In this document: piece by piece, positions 17,875 through 26,904 of the stretch
Numbering within the stretch: position 1 is the first letter of the stretch
Layout of the letters: each line of letters starts with the position of its first letter
From: an uncultured Alphaproteobacteria bacterium
GTDB taxonomy: Bacteria; Pseudomonadota; Alphaproteobacteria; HIMB59; GCA-002718135
NCBI GenBank assembly: GCA_902618015.1
Contig: CACMYX010000001.1
Location: forward strand, 124,001 to 188,000
Direction of reading: 5' to 3'
DNA: 64,000 nt
The notes under the pieces: generated by a model
The model's input: the letters and a program-made list of their open reading frames with translations, nothing else
Told to the model about the DNA's origin: nothing
Databases searched by the model: none
Made by a program: the position numbers and the translations under genes

Positions 17875-18840
17875 TTATCTAACTGACATTCCTTTGAATG
17901 ATCTGATTGTTTCAACATCATCAGGACCAATCATAGCTTTACCAGTGTTGATATCTAGTGCACTTAAACCATACTTGTTCATTAAGTATAATTGGTGAAC
18001 TGACATATAACCTTGGTAGTATGGTTGTTGGTCAACTGTTAGTTGAACATAACCTTTGTCCATTTCTTCGAAAACTACGTCAACTAAGTCAAAACCAGCA
18101 AGAAGTATTTCACCAGGTCCATAACCTAAGTTTCTTACTGCTGCCGCTGCACCAGCTTCCCAGAAACCTACATCAAGATATGCAGTTGTATTTGGGTTAG
18201 CTTGAACATAAGCTGCAACTCTGTTTCCAACAGTTGAAAGATCTAGACCTGACTCGATTTTCTCATAAGTTACTTTTCTATCAGGGTTAGCTGCTTTGTA
18301 ATCTTCCATGAAACGTGCAATACCGTTTCCTCTAGTGTATGCCCATGATTGGTTCATGTCTGCAACACCGATTAGAACGTGAATATCTCCATCAGGAAAC
18401 ATTTCAGAAAGATTAGCTGTTAATTCATAACCAGCTGCTTCTAAGTCTTGTCCAACATATGCTAGTCTGTTACTACCAGCAGCACCTTCTGGATCATCAG
18501 TATTAGCTGTAATTACTGGAATACCAGCAGCTAATGCTTCATCAACTGCAGCATCAAAGATAGTTGGGTTAGTAATTGTAGTTACGATACCATCAACACC
18601 TTGAGCTATTGAAGACTCTAAGTTTTGTAATTGCTCTTGTTGATCTCCATCACCTGAAAGAGTTAACATTTGGCAATCAGCATTAATTTGTGCACAAGCA
18701 TCTTTAAAACCTTTATGAACAGCTGCCCAGAAAGCATTGTTCGTATCACTGTGCATTACGAAGTTAAATTTGTATTCTGCCTTCGCTGAAGTAGCAAAAA
18801 GCGCTACAGAGGCAAGAATAATTGAAGCAATTTTTTTCAT
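17875..18840 (-). CDS. CUT2 periplasmic sugar-binding protein (RbsB/MocB type)
   Basis: A 321-aa periplasmic binding protein, Peripla_BP_4 type. The signal peptide MKKIASIILASVALFATSAKA is cleaved before EYKFNF. The mature chain shows AFWAAVHKGFKDAC, IAQGVDGIVTTITNP and AGIPVITANTD, the classical ribose/inositol-binding-protein blocks. The ATG at 18838-18840 has a strong AGGAGG site at 18846-18851. First gene of the operon with permease, single-domain ATPase, PhyH oxygenase and probably the MocD-like oxygenase. The ligand is not determined; a cyclitol or sugar is expected. Confidence 0.95.
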   Translation of the reverse strand: MKKIASIILASVALFATSAKAEYKFNFVMHSDTNNAFWAAVHKGFKDACAQINADCQMLTLSGDGDQQEQLQNLESSIAQGVDGIVTTITNPTIFDAAVDEALAAGIPVITANTDDPEGAAGSNRLAYVGQDLEAAGYELTANLSEMFPDGDIHVLIGVADMNQSWAYTRGNGIARFMEDYKAANPDRKVTYEKIESGLDLSTVGNRVAAYVQANPNTTAYLDVGFWEAGAAAAVRNLGYGPGEILLAGFDLVDVVFEEMDKGYVQLTVDQQPYYQGYMSVHQLYLMNKYGLSALDINTGKAMIGPDDVETIRSFKGMSVR

Positions 18841-18951
18841 GCATTCCTCCTATAAATAATTTTTTCCTAACAAGAATAGGTATGTAAAACAAGGAGAAAT
18901 ATTGGGAATTAGGTAGTAAAATTATCGCACTGATCAGTAGCTTAGTAAAAT

Positions 18952-20103
18952 TTATATTTTTTTAAGGATTTGCCTTATGAAATCATCATGCATGGGTTCA
19001 GGTTTCACGCATGAGGAGCGAAGTTCAACCTCCACTTTATAAATTGAAGAAATCATGGCACACTCGATTACATCCAAAACGTGAAGAGCAAGTTCTCCAT
19101 TACATCTATGCATTCTATTATTTTCTATTGCATCAATCATTTCAGCAAGGCCAATACCCCTATAGTTTGCTTGTTCAGGCGCTTCATTACTTCTACCGCT
19201 ATGGTTAACTATATTTGTTTTTCCAAGAGGTTTATCTTCGACACTGATATCTTTCCATTCAGATCCAAACTCGCCAGATATAGATACAGGACCACCAAAC
19301 ATATTTGGATCAGGCACTACTATTGAACCTTTCGTTCCATAAAGTTCCATATGATTACGTTTATGATTTAAAACATCAAATGAAATGAAACCTTGAATGA
19401 TAGCTTTATTTTGAAACTCAATATTAAACATATAAGAAGTTGGGATATCAACATTAAAAGTTTCTCCTTTTTTTGGACCAGCTTTGTATTCTCTTTTGTC
19501 AAAAAATTTTGCTCCTCTACCTCTTATATTTTTAACAGGCCCTAGAAGATTAACAAGTGTGGTAAAAAAATATGGACCCATGTCTATTACAGGTCCTCCC
19601 CCTTCTTGAAACCAAGACTCAGGACTTGGATGGAAATCTTGAACACCGGGAAAAGCAAATATAAAATTACCAGTTAAAACTTGTCCAATATCATTATTAT
19701 CAATTAAATTTCTAGTAAGCTGTCCTCCTCCTCCTAAAAAAGTATCAGGGGCATTACCAATATATAAGTTATTTTTTTTTGCTAAATTTAGTAATTCTTT
19801 TGCATCATCAAATTTAACACTCATTGGTTTTTCACAATAAACATGTTTGTTTGCCTCAAGAGCTCTTTTAGATATTTCATAGTGCGCTTGAGGGATTGTG
19901 AGATTAAGAATAATGTCTACATTTTTGTCATTTAATATTTCGTCCACTGATAGAGCTGCAATATTGTACTGCTCAGCTGTTTTTTTAGCTGCATCTAAAT
20001 TGATATCAGCACAAGCTACAAAATTTATATTATTAAAATATTCCTTAGCTCTAAAATATGTTTCTGCAATATTACCGCAGCCAATCAATCCAATATTTTT
20101 CAT
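18952..20103 (-). CDS. Gfo/Idh/MocA family NAD(P)-dependent oxidoreductase, paralogue of 5965-7107
   Basis: A 383-aa Rossmann-fold dehydrogenase with GLIGCGNIAETYF at residues 4-16, CEKPMS (EKP lysine motif) and GGGPVIDMGPYFF. Extended block identity with the enzyme at 5965 shows they are recent-family paralogues. It lies between the CUT2 operon and a MocD-like oxygenase on the same strand, so it may oxidise the imported compound or the product of the oxygenase. Inositol 2-dehydrogenase (IolG) and rhizopine MocA belong to the same superfamily; exact function is unassigned. Confidence 0.9.
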   Translation of the reverse strand: MKNIGLIGCGNIAETYFRAKEYFNNINFVACADINLDAAKKTAEQYNIAALSVDEILNDKNVDIILNLTIPQAHYEISKRALEANKHVYCEKPMSVKFDDAKELLNLAKKNNLYIGNAPDTFLGGGGQLTRNLIDNNDIGQVLTGNFIFAFPGVQDFHPSPESWFQEGGGPVIDMGPYFFTTLVNLLGPVKNIRGRGAKFFDKREYKAGPKKGETFNVDIPTSYMFNIEFQNKAIIQGFISFDVLNHKRNHMELYGTKGSIVVPDPNMFGGPVSISGEFGSEWKDISVEDKPLGKTNIVNHSGRSNEAPEQANYRGIGLAEMIDAIENNRMHRCNGELALHVLDVIECAMISSIYKVEVELRSSCVKPEPMHDDFIRQILKKI

Positions 20104-20164
20104 ATTGTTAAATGATATAGATTACTACAAAATTTAAAATAAAAAATTGAAAAATAAATTTACG

Positions 20165-21193
20165 TTATACGTTTGGTATTTTTCTATCAGGAACGTAGTT
20201 TGGATCAAATGCCTGCTTAATAATAACTGGCACAATATCTTTATAGGCGCTAATTAAACCATAGTTTGGTTTTGGTAATTGATTCTTAATAATTTTATGT
20301 AATTTTGGTAGATTATACCAAGGTACTTGAGGGTACATGTGATGTTCAATATGATATTCTAATTTAATGTAAAGCCAGCTTAATATTGGATTGAGAATTA
20401 CTGTTCTTGTATTTACTCTGTGATCTTTAACATCAAATGCAAGTCCTGCATGTTGAGTTAAACCGCACATAAAAAATAATGTGTTGCCATAAAATGTAGG
20501 TAAAAGAAAAAACAATACAGGTAAAATAGTTTGAAAATATATAGAAAATAAAATTATAGATAACCATATTAACATATGAATTCTAGAAGATAAAAAAACT
20601 TTCCATTGATGTTCTTTTGGTACACAATCTCTTATTACCGGGGTCATTATACCTAGGGAATTTTTTAGTGTTTCTACTAGATAGGACTGATGTATCCATA
20701 GCAGAGGTCCAAAAGGGATAAAACTGACGAAATATTTAAATAGCTTACTTGGTCTATCTACTTGAATTTCAAAATCATGAGGTTCTTTTGTATGTAATGT
20801 GTAACTATGATGTAATGTGTGAGTCCATCTCCATCGGACTGGTTCGAAATTTGTCATGAAAGAAAAAATATATTGAAATAAATCGTTTAACCATCTTTCT
20901 TTAAAAAGTGTTCTGTGTCGACTTTCGTGGTCATAAGCACCGCTGAAAGTGTAAATAGTTCCATAGACCCAAAACCATAAAATTGTCCAATAAGTACCCC
21001 AGGTGTAATATGCTAGATAACCTGAAATAGCTAAGGCAAAAAAATATAATGAGACATAAATAATTCCTGGTAAGGATCTTTTAACACAGAGTTCTTTTAA
21101 TACTTTTCTGTCAAGATCTGGTTTCCACCAAATATTCTTACCTAGTTTGGCTTCAAGATCCGCAGAAACATTTGTATCTCTAATGACAGTCAT
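20165..21193 (-). CDS. Membrane fatty-acid-desaturase-family di-iron oxygenase (MocD-like), paralogue 2
   Basis: A 342-aa membrane enzyme with histidine boxes HESRH at 89-93, HTLHH in the RWRWTHTLHHSYTL block, and HIEHH in EYHIEHHMYPQVPWYNL. It is the most divergent of the three paralogues, with an N-terminal extension (MTVIRDTNVSADLEAKLGKN) and a DHESRH rather than WHET(V/L)H first box. It faces the PanB-like gene divergently across 46 bp. A hydroxylase/demethylase role as for MocD is an inference from context; acyl desaturation is the alternative. Confidence 0.84.
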   Translation of the reverse strand: MTVIRDTNVSADLEAKLGKNIWWKPDLDRKVLKELCVKRSLPGIIYVSLYFFALAISGYLAYYTWGTYWTILWFWVYGTIYTFSGAYDHESRHRTLFKERWLNDLFQYIFSFMTNFEPVRWRWTHTLHHSYTLHTKEPHDFEIQVDRPSKLFKYFVSFIPFGPLLWIHQSYLVETLKNSLGIMTPVIRDCVPKEHQWKVFLSSRIHMLIWLSIILFSIYFQTILPVLFFLLPTFYGNTLFFMCGLTQHAGLAFDVKDHRVNTRTVILNPILSWLYIKLEYHIEHHMYPQVPWYNLPKLHKIIKNQLPKPNYGLISAYKDIVPVIIKQAFDPNYVPDRKIPNV

Positions 21194-21239
21194 ATATTTA
21201 ATATATATAATTTTTATAAAAAAAAAATAAACAAGATTT

Positions 21240-22064
21240 ATGAAAAAAAAACTAACTGTATATGACCTATTAAAGCTTAAGGGTGTCAGACAAATTCATG
21301 AGGTATATGTAAATAATGTAGAAGAGGCAATAGCAGCAGAAGAGGCTGGGATTGATATGATATGTACAGCGTATGATATGCCGCACCATGGAATTTTTGG
21401 AAAATTAGATGATGTTAAAAGAATAAGAGATGCGGCACCTAACACTCACCTGATGAGTGCTGCACCTGAAAAATCATACGCAACTGCTGATGAAGCGGTG
21501 AGAGCGGCTTACAAATTGTTATCAATTGGTTGTGATTCATTTTATACAAATAATAGTTCAAGTATTATTAAAAGTTTGAGAAAAGAAAAAGTTCCAGTAA
21601 TTAGTCATGTTGGCTTGATACCAGGTCATGTAAATTGGATTGGTGGTTTTAGAGCGATTGGTAAAAATGCCAAAGAAGCTATAGAAGTATTAGAACATGC
21701 TTTAGAACTTGATGATGCAGGAGCAATAGGTCTAGAGGTTGAAGTTGTTCCGCCAAAAGTAGCTGAAATAATTACAAAAAAAGTAAAGCTATTAACAATT
21801 TCAATGGGCAGTGGTTCTGGTTGTGATGGACAATATCTATTTTCTCAAGACATTCTTGGATACAACACAGGCCACGTACCCAGACATTCAAGAATCTATA
21901 GAAACTTTAAAAAAGAGTTCGATAAACTTCATGTTGAAAGAGTAAATGCTTATAAGGAATTTATTAAAGACACTGAAGATAAAAAGTTTGATGATCCTAA
22001 GATCACTGTTGGAATTGAAGATAAAGAATACGAAAGCTTTTTGAAATTATCTGATAAATATTAA
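21240..22064 (+). CDS. PanB-like ketopantoate hydroxymethyltransferase superfamily protein
   Basis: A 274-aa TIM-barrel protein related to 3-methyl-2-oxobutanoate hydroxymethyltransferase (PanB). Shared features are the opening TVYDLLKLKG, SHVGLIPGHVNWIGGFRAIGK (compare GHIGLTPQ...GGY), AGAIGLEVEVVPPKVAEIIT and GSGCDGQYLFSQDILGYN. But the PanB metal-site block (GDS-G-V) is replaced by ICTAYDMPHHGIFGK, so pantothenate synthesis is doubtful and another aldolase-like reaction is likely. It is the only plus-strand gene between two MocD-like oxygenases, converging on the second with a 4-bp overlap. Confidence 0.7.
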   Translation: MKKKLTVYDLLKLKGVRQIHEVYVNNVEEAIAAEEAGIDMICTAYDMPHHGIFGKLDDVKRIRDAAPNTHLMSAAPEKSYATADEAVRAAYKLLSIGCDSFYTNNSSSIIKSLRKEKVPVISHVGLIPGHVNWIGGFRAIGKNAKEAIEVLEHALELDDAGAIGLEVEVVPPKVAEIITKKVKLLTISMGSGSGCDGQYLFSQDILGYNTGHVPRHSRIYRNFKKEFDKLHVERVNAYKEFIKDTEDKKFDDPKITVGIEDKEYESFLKLSDKY

Positions 22065-23032
22065 TACATTTTGTATGTATGATTTGAATTGTAAGCTTGT
22101 TTGATAACAGACGGAAGAACTGATTTCCAAAATGAAAATAATGAAGGATGCGGTTTAGGTATTTGATCTTTGATGAGGTTATGTAATTTTGGAAGATTAT
22201 AAGATGGCACAGTTGGAAATAGATGGTGCTCAAGATGATATTCCATATGATAATATAAAAAACTAAAGATAGGATTTAATTTTATATTATGAGTTGTTAA
22301 TCGATGATCTTTAACATCAAATGGCACACCCAAATGTTGTGTTATGTTAACAATTTGGTTTAGAGGTGCTCCTAAATAATTTGGAAGTAGGAATAAAAAA
22401 ATTGGTAACCAAGAATTATAATATATCGAAATTGAAATAATTAATAACCACAACAACACAAACAATCTTGAATTTCTAATTATAATTGATTTTTCTTTTT
22501 CTGGGGCATTCTGTTTTACAACATCTGTTAAGTAACCCATTGAGTGTTTTACTATTTCGAACTGAAGAGTTTTATGTGGATAGATTAGTTGTCCAAATGG
22601 AATAAATTGACAAAAGAAATATATTAAATCTGTTGGTCTTGTTAATTGTATCTCGTGATCATAATCATCATGTGTTTGAAGAGTATGACTATGATGAAAA
22701 GTATGACTCCATCTCCATCTTACTGGCTCCATGTTAGCCATAAAAGAACTAACATAATAAAAAGTATCATTTAATATTTTGTTTTTAAATGCTGTCCGAT
22801 GTAGTGTTTCATGCCAATTAGAAGGGCTATAAGCCCATATGGTACTGTAGCAGATGAGAAGGGGTAAGGCTAGTAAGCTTCCCCAGGTTAGGTAGGTAAG
22901 AAAACCAAATAAGAATAAAAAAAAGAAGTAAATTCCAAAATGTTTGAAACCTTCCCAATCACTTCTTTTTGATAATTCTTTTAATAATTTTTTGTTTAAT
23001 TCAGGCTTAAACCAAGTATCATCAACGTGCAT
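22061..23032 (-). CDS. Membrane fatty-acid-desaturase-family di-iron oxygenase (MocD-like), paralogue 3
   Basis: A 323-aa membrane di-iron enzyme, close to the paralogue at 14151. Histidine boxes: NWHETLHRTAFK (HETLH), RWRWSHTFHHSHTL (HTFHH) and EYHLEHHLFPTVPSYNL (HLEHH); DDYDHEIQ follows box 2 as in paralogue 1. It is located 22 bp behind the CUT2 ATPase gene and so is probably the last gene of that transporter operon. An oxygenase at the end of a sugar/cyclitol transporter operon matches the rhizopine moc arrangement better than lipid biosynthesis. Confidence 0.85.
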   Translation of the reverse strand: MHVDDTWFKPELNKKLLKELSKRSDWEGFKHFGIYFFFLFLFGFLTYLTWGSLLALPLLICYSTIWAYSPSNWHETLHRTAFKNKILNDTFYYVSSFMANMEPVRWRWSHTFHHSHTLQTHDDYDHEIQLTRPTDLIYFFCQFIPFGQLIYPHKTLQFEIVKHSMGYLTDVVKQNAPEKEKSIIIRNSRLFVLLWLLIISISIYYNSWLPIFLFLLPNYLGAPLNQIVNITQHLGVPFDVKDHRLTTHNIKLNPIFSFLYYHMEYHLEHHLFPTVPSYNLPKLHNLIKDQIPKPHPSLFSFWKSVLPSVIKQAYNSNHTYKMY

Positions 23033-23054
23033 AAATATTTAAATAAATCAACAA

Positions 23055-23795
23055 TTAGGCTTTTTCAATAGCGCCTGTGATTAAAGCCGTAACTTCTTCA
23101 GGTGAACTTTCTTTTGCAAGTTTGTTTGCCACTAATTGACCTCTTCTTAGTACTGCAATTCTATCGCTGACTGCAAAAACATCGGGCATTCTATGACTAA
23201 TTATAACAACTGCTATACCCTGATTTTTAAGTTGCTTAATTAACTCTAATACTTCCGCCACTTGTCTTACACTAATTGCTGCAGTGGGCTCATCTAACAA
23301 TACAACTTTAGCTTTCGATAATTTTGTTCTACCAATAGCCACTGCCTGTCTTTGACCTCCAGACATCATTTTCACTTCTTCATCTGGTAATGTTTCTGAC
23401 TTAAGATCTTTGAAAATATCTTTAGCTCTTTTAAACATCTCTGAAAAATTAATGATTTTAATTAATCCAAAATTTCTTTTAATCTCTCTAGTAAGAAAAA
23501 TATTAGAAGCTGCTGTTAAATTATCACATAATGCTAAATCTTGGTAAACAACTTCTATACCTTTATCTCTAGCTTCCATTGGTTTTGAAAATTCAACCTT
23601 TTGGTTTTCAAAATTTATTGTTCCAGATGATTGTTTAAAGTTCCCAGCTATAATTTTTATTAAGGTAGATTTCCCAGCACCATTATCGCCCATTAGTCCT
23701 AGAACTTCTCCTGATCGTAAAGATAATGTTACATTATCTAGTGCTTTGATAGCTCCAAAACTTTTAGAAATATTATTTAATTCTAGAATCTTCAT
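23055..23795 (-). CDS. CUT2 sugar ABC transporter ATP-binding protein, single-domain
   Basis: A 246-aa ATPase with Walker A GDNGAGKST near residue 37, EVVYQDLALCDNL (Q-loop), signature MSGGQRQAVAIGR (Met replaces the usual Leu), Walker B VVLLDEPTAAIS and H-loop ISHRMPDVF. Single nucleotide-binding domain as in FrcA, hence a predicted homodimer. Its start overlaps the permease stop at 23795 (TAATG), and a MocD-like oxygenase gene follows. Confidence 0.95.
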   Translation of the reverse strand: MKILELNNISKSFGAIKALDNVTLSLRSGEVLGLMGDNGAGKSTLIKIIAGNFKQSSGTINFENQKVEFSKPMEARDKGIEVVYQDLALCDNLTAASNIFLTREIKRNFGLIKIINFSEMFKRAKDIFKDLKSETLPDEEVKMMSGGQRQAVAIGRTKLSKAKVVLLDEPTAAISVRQVAEVLELIKQLKNQGIAVVIISHRMPDVFAVSDRIAVLRRGQLVANKLAKESSPEEVTALITGAIEKA

Positions 23796-24787
23796 TAATC
23801 CTCTTTTGGTCCGCCTGAATTCGATTTAAAAGTAACATTAGAATTAATTACTACTGCTAAAAAAATTATAATACCTTTAACAACTTTGTTTAAATCTGGA
23901 TCTATTCCCCAATGTATTAAACCATTACTGATCATAGCTATAAATACACATCCAAGTAAAGTGCCTGTCATAGTTCCTACTGCACCTCCGAGTGCTGTTC
24001 CGCCAACTACAACTGCAGCAATAACATCGAACTCCATGCCATCTGCAAGGTTTGCATTACCTGAAGATACTCTTGCGACAAATAATATACCTACAATAGC
24101 AGCAAAAAGACTAGTTCCTATCAATGCTAGAATCTTGACTCTATCAACATTAATACCAATATTTCTTGCAGCTTTAGGATTTCCGCCAACAGCATAAAAA
24201 TTTGTTCCAGTGACTGTATACTTACTAGCAAACCAAAAAACTAGAAAGGCTCCAAGCATTATCCATGTAACAGTTGGTAAACCTAAAATGTCACCACCAA
24301 AAAGATATCGAAACTCCTTATTACTTATTGCAATGGGTCTGCCCTCTGTAACAAATAGAGAGTAACCTCTTAAAGCGCTCCACAATGCCAAAGTTGTAAT
24401 AAACGTTGGAATAAATAATTTTGTTCGAGCAATACCTATAAAATAACCTAAAAGTATTCCCCATAAAATTACAATAGCAGCTGATGAAAAATAACTGAAA
24501 TCATACCACTTAATTAAAATAACAAAAAATAAACCAGACCATGCAACAGAAGGGCCAACACTAATATCAATTTCCCTTGTAATTAAAACAAAGGTCATTG
24601 GGAATGCAATTAATCCAACGTAGGAAGCACTTCTTAAAATACTAGTGAAATTTCTTTGAGTAAAAAAATTTTCAGTAGTGAAAGAAAATAAAAGAAGAAC
24701 TAAAATCAACGCAATTAACAATCCTATCTCGTGAAGATTACTAATTTTTATTTTCTTTTTGTTTTTCTCTAAAGTTTGTTCTGTCAT
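23795..24787 (-). CDS. CUT2 sugar ABC transporter permease (RbsC type)
   Basis: A 330-aa permease with a charged N-terminal tail and many hydrophobic segments; RbsC blocks include REIDISVGPSVAWSG, FITTLALWSALRG, GTNFYAVGGNPKAA and IAAVVVGGTALGGAVGTMTG. The start ATG directly follows the U-tract of the hairpin at 24793-24816 with no space for a Shine-Dalgarno sequence. No other in-frame ATG is near, so the start seems real, and translation must be weak or use a different mechanism. Confidence 0.93.
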   Translation of the reverse strand: MTEQTLEKNKKKIKISNLHEIGLLIALILVLLLFSFTTENFFTQRNFTSILRSASYVGLIAFPMTFVLITREIDISVGPSVAWSGLFFVILIKWYDFSYFSSAAIVILWGILLGYFIGIARTKLFIPTFITTLALWSALRGYSLFVTEGRPIAISNKEFRYLFGGDILGLPTVTWIMLGAFLVFWFASKYTVTGTNFYAVGGNPKAARNIGINVDRVKILALIGTSLFAAIVGILFVARVSSGNANLADGMEFDVIAAVVVGGTALGGAVGTMTGTLLGCVFIAMISNGLIHWGIDPDLNKVVKGIIIFLAVVINSNVTFKSNSGGPKED

Positions 24788-24816
24788 AAAAAAAGGGGTA
24801 TCTTTAGATACCCCTT
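24788..24816 (-). terminator. Hairpin plus U-tract abutting the permease start codon
   Basis: 11-bp stem, AAGGGGTATCT at 24793-24803 and its complement at 24806-24816, with a 2-nt loop as drawn (a longer loop is likely in RNA). On the minus strand a run of T residues follows immediately and runs up to the ATG at 24785-24787. It lies eleven bases after the binding-protein stop and looks like a Rho-independent terminator allowing partial read-through. Confidence 0.75.
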
Positions 24817-24826
24817 AAATGATTAA

Positions 24827-25780
24827 TTAATCGTATCCTCTTTCAGATAACCAAGTATCAATTGCTATCTTATCTATTGAAGTGAATACTTTAGTAGGTG
24901 TTAACTGAACATATTCATCAATTGCTTCACCTTTAACAGCTTTTAATGCAGCTCTCATTGCACCTGCTCCCATGTCTCTTGGGAATTGTGAATTAACTGC
25001 TAACAAAATTTCACCATCACTGACAAAATTCATTAACTCTGCTGTTGCATCAGTACCCATAACATATGTTTGACCAATTTGACCAGCTGCTAGAACAGCA
25101 TTAACGGCACCAATTGTTCCACCTTCGTTAGCTGCGTACATTAAATTGATTTCAGGATTTGCAATTAGCATATCTGTTCCAACTTGTGTTGCAACATCAT
25201 TTGAAAAAGCTTCTTGATTGTTAACTACTTCAAAATTCACACCTGTTGATTTTAATCCATCAATAAAGCCATCTTCTCTCTCTTGACAAGCTTCATATCT
25301 ATTACAATTGTGAATTCCAATTTTTAGATCTATTCCTGCTTTAATTGCCCAGTTACCAGCAATAATACCAACAGGATAACCTAGCTCTCTTTGACTTGTA
25401 GTTACCAAAGCATATGCAAGTCTTTTTGCATCTTCATCATTTAAGCAAGTGTTGTAACAAACTACTGGTACTCCTGCTTCTGCAAGTCTTTCAACAGCCG
25501 CAACAGATGATTCTGTTGACACTGGTGACATAATTACTACGTCAACACCAGTTGCAAGAAGTGTATCTATAAATTCAGCTTCTCTAGCAACATCACTTTG
25601 AGAATTAGCACCTGTAAGTTCGATACCCTCTTCTTCTCCAGCTTTTTCTATACCATATTTGATTTCACCAAAAAAACCAGCAGTATCAAGATATAGTGCA
25701 CCTACTTTAAGTGCATTTGCTGAGAAAGAAATAGTTAAAAAAGTGATAGCCGAAGCTACAATAAAAATAAATTTTTTCAT
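24827..25780 (-). CDS. CUT2 periplasmic sugar-binding protein
   Basis: A 317-aa periplasmic protein with signal peptide MKKFIFIVASAITFLTISFS...ANA, mature start LKVGALYLDTAGFFGEIKYG. Blocks LLATGVDVVIMSPVSTES, AGVPVVCYNTCLND and MYAANEGGTIGAVNAV are typical of Peripla_BP_4. It has four Cys in the mature chain (for example CYNTC and CNRYEAC), suggesting one or two disulfides, unusual beside its neighbours. AGGAGG at 25785-25790 sets the start. It begins the second CUT2 operon of this block. Confidence 0.94.
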   Translation of the reverse strand: MKKFIFIVASAITFLTISFSANALKVGALYLDTAGFFGEIKYGIEKAGEEEGIELTGANSQSDVAREAEFIDTLLATGVDVVIMSPVSTESSVAAVERLAEAGVPVVCYNTCLNDEDAKRLAYALVTTSQRELGYPVGIIAGNWAIKAGIDLKIGIHNCNRYEACQEREDGFIDGLKSTGVNFEVVNNQEAFSNDVATQVGTDMLIANPEINLMYAANEGGTIGAVNAVLAAGQIGQTYVMGTDATAELMNFVSDGEILLAVNSQFPRDMGAGAMRAALKAVKGEAIDEYVQLTPTKVFTSIDKIAIDTWLSERGYD

Positions 25781-25852
25781 TATTCCTCCTATTATATGAG
25801 ATTTAATTTAAGGAAAAAAAAAGATAAGTATATAAAAATTATAAATATTGAT

Positions 25853-25876
25853 AAAAAAAAGGCCGCAAAGCGGCCC
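25853..25876 (-). terminator. Strong Rho-independent terminator after the CUT2 binding-protein gene at 25901
   Basis: GC-rich hairpin GGCCGC (25861-25866), 3-nt loop, GCGGCC (25870-25875), followed on the minus strand by eight T residues (25853-25860). It is the clearest terminator in the window and separates two back-to-back CUT2 systems, so they should be separate transcripts. Confidence 0.88.
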
Positions 25877-25900
25877 TTTTAAAATTCAATCTTCTACAGC

Positions 25901-26815
25901 TTACATAAAGTCTGCAGCGTTTTCTTTAGTAACTAATACAGTTCCAGTATCGATGTTATCTGGAATACTCTCACCATTAGCTAATTTAAGTGCATTTTCT
26001 ACACCCATGTATCCCATATTGTATGAGAATTGAGCAATAGTTGCTGACATTTCACCAGCCATTACACTTGCAGCAGCATCAGGGTTAGCATCAAATCCAA
26101 CAACGACAACATCATCTAGCATATCAGCATTTTTTAATGCTTGGATAGCTCCTAGACCCATATTATCATTAGAAGCAAAGATTGCTTTTAGATTTGGGTT
26201 ACCAGTGATGATATCTTCCGTTACTGACATACCTTGTGCAGTATCCCAGTTAGCTGGAAGTTCAGCAACAACGTTCATACCACATGCTTTAAGACCTTTA
26301 CTAGATCCTTCAGCTCTGTGCTGACCAGTAGTTTGAGTGATCATACCTTGAAGGATCGCAACATCAGAACCACTTGGTACATTATCACAAATGTATTGAG
26401 CAGCTAAAGCAGCACCATTGATATTGTTTGTACCAATGAAAGTTACACCTTCATTAATTCCATTAGTATCAATGTATACAACTGGAACACCTGAAGCCAT
26501 TGCATCATCAAGAATTGGTGCAACTGCGTTAGGGTCAGTTGGTGCGATCGCAATACCGTCTACACCTTTTGCAATTTGGTCTTCAATTTGTGCCACTTGA
26601 GCCATAACATCACTTTCTTGCGGTGGTGAAAGTATGATTAGGTTTACACCAAACTCTTCAGCAGCATCTTTAGCACCAGCTTCAACTGAAGCCCAAAATG
26701 GATTTCCAGCACCTGGTCCTTTAGTACTTAACATTATTGTTTTAGCATGTGATCCTGCAAGAAGACTACCTGAAAACAATAAAGTAGTAGTAATTATAGA
26801 AATAAAAAATTTCAT
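25901..26815 (-). CDS. CUT2 periplasmic sugar-binding protein
   Basis: A 304-aa RbsB-type protein. The signal peptide is MKFFISIITTTLLFSGSLLA, with the mature chain beginning near SHAKTIMLSTKG. GNPFWASVEAGAKDAAEEFG, IAKGVDGIAIAPTDPNAVAP, SGVPVVYIDTNG and IFASNDNMGLGAIQAL are diagnostic blocks. A strong AGGAGG at 26820-26825 sets the start. It is the last gene of the ATPase-permease-binding protein operon that begins at 28658, ahead of a strong terminator. Confidence 0.95.
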   Translation of the reverse strand: MKFFISIITTTLLFSGSLLAGSHAKTIMLSTKGPGAGNPFWASVEAGAKDAAEEFGVNLIILSPPQESDVMAQVAQIEDQIAKGVDGIAIAPTDPNAVAPILDDAMASGVPVVYIDTNGINEGVTFIGTNNINGAALAAQYICDNVPSGSDVAILQGMITQTTGQHRAEGSSKGLKACGMNVVAELPANWDTAQGMSVTEDIITGNPNLKAIFASNDNMGLGAIQALKNADMLDDVVVVGFDANPDAAASVMAGEMSATIAQFSYNMGYMGVENALKLANGESIPDNIDTGTVLVTKENAADFM

Positions 26816-26904
26816 TTTTCCTCCTAAAATTTTTTTTTAACCATTAATCAAAAATGAAAATCTAATCAAGTGACTGTTTGTCAGAAAGTGATTATTTTTT
26901 AATA

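Noticed and set aside
18929..18938. Perfect 10-bp palindrome ACTGATCAGT between the CUT2 operon and Gfo/Idh gene
   Set aside because: Considered as an operator, but it is short, is not repeated at other operons, and no regulator gene is present; likely chance.
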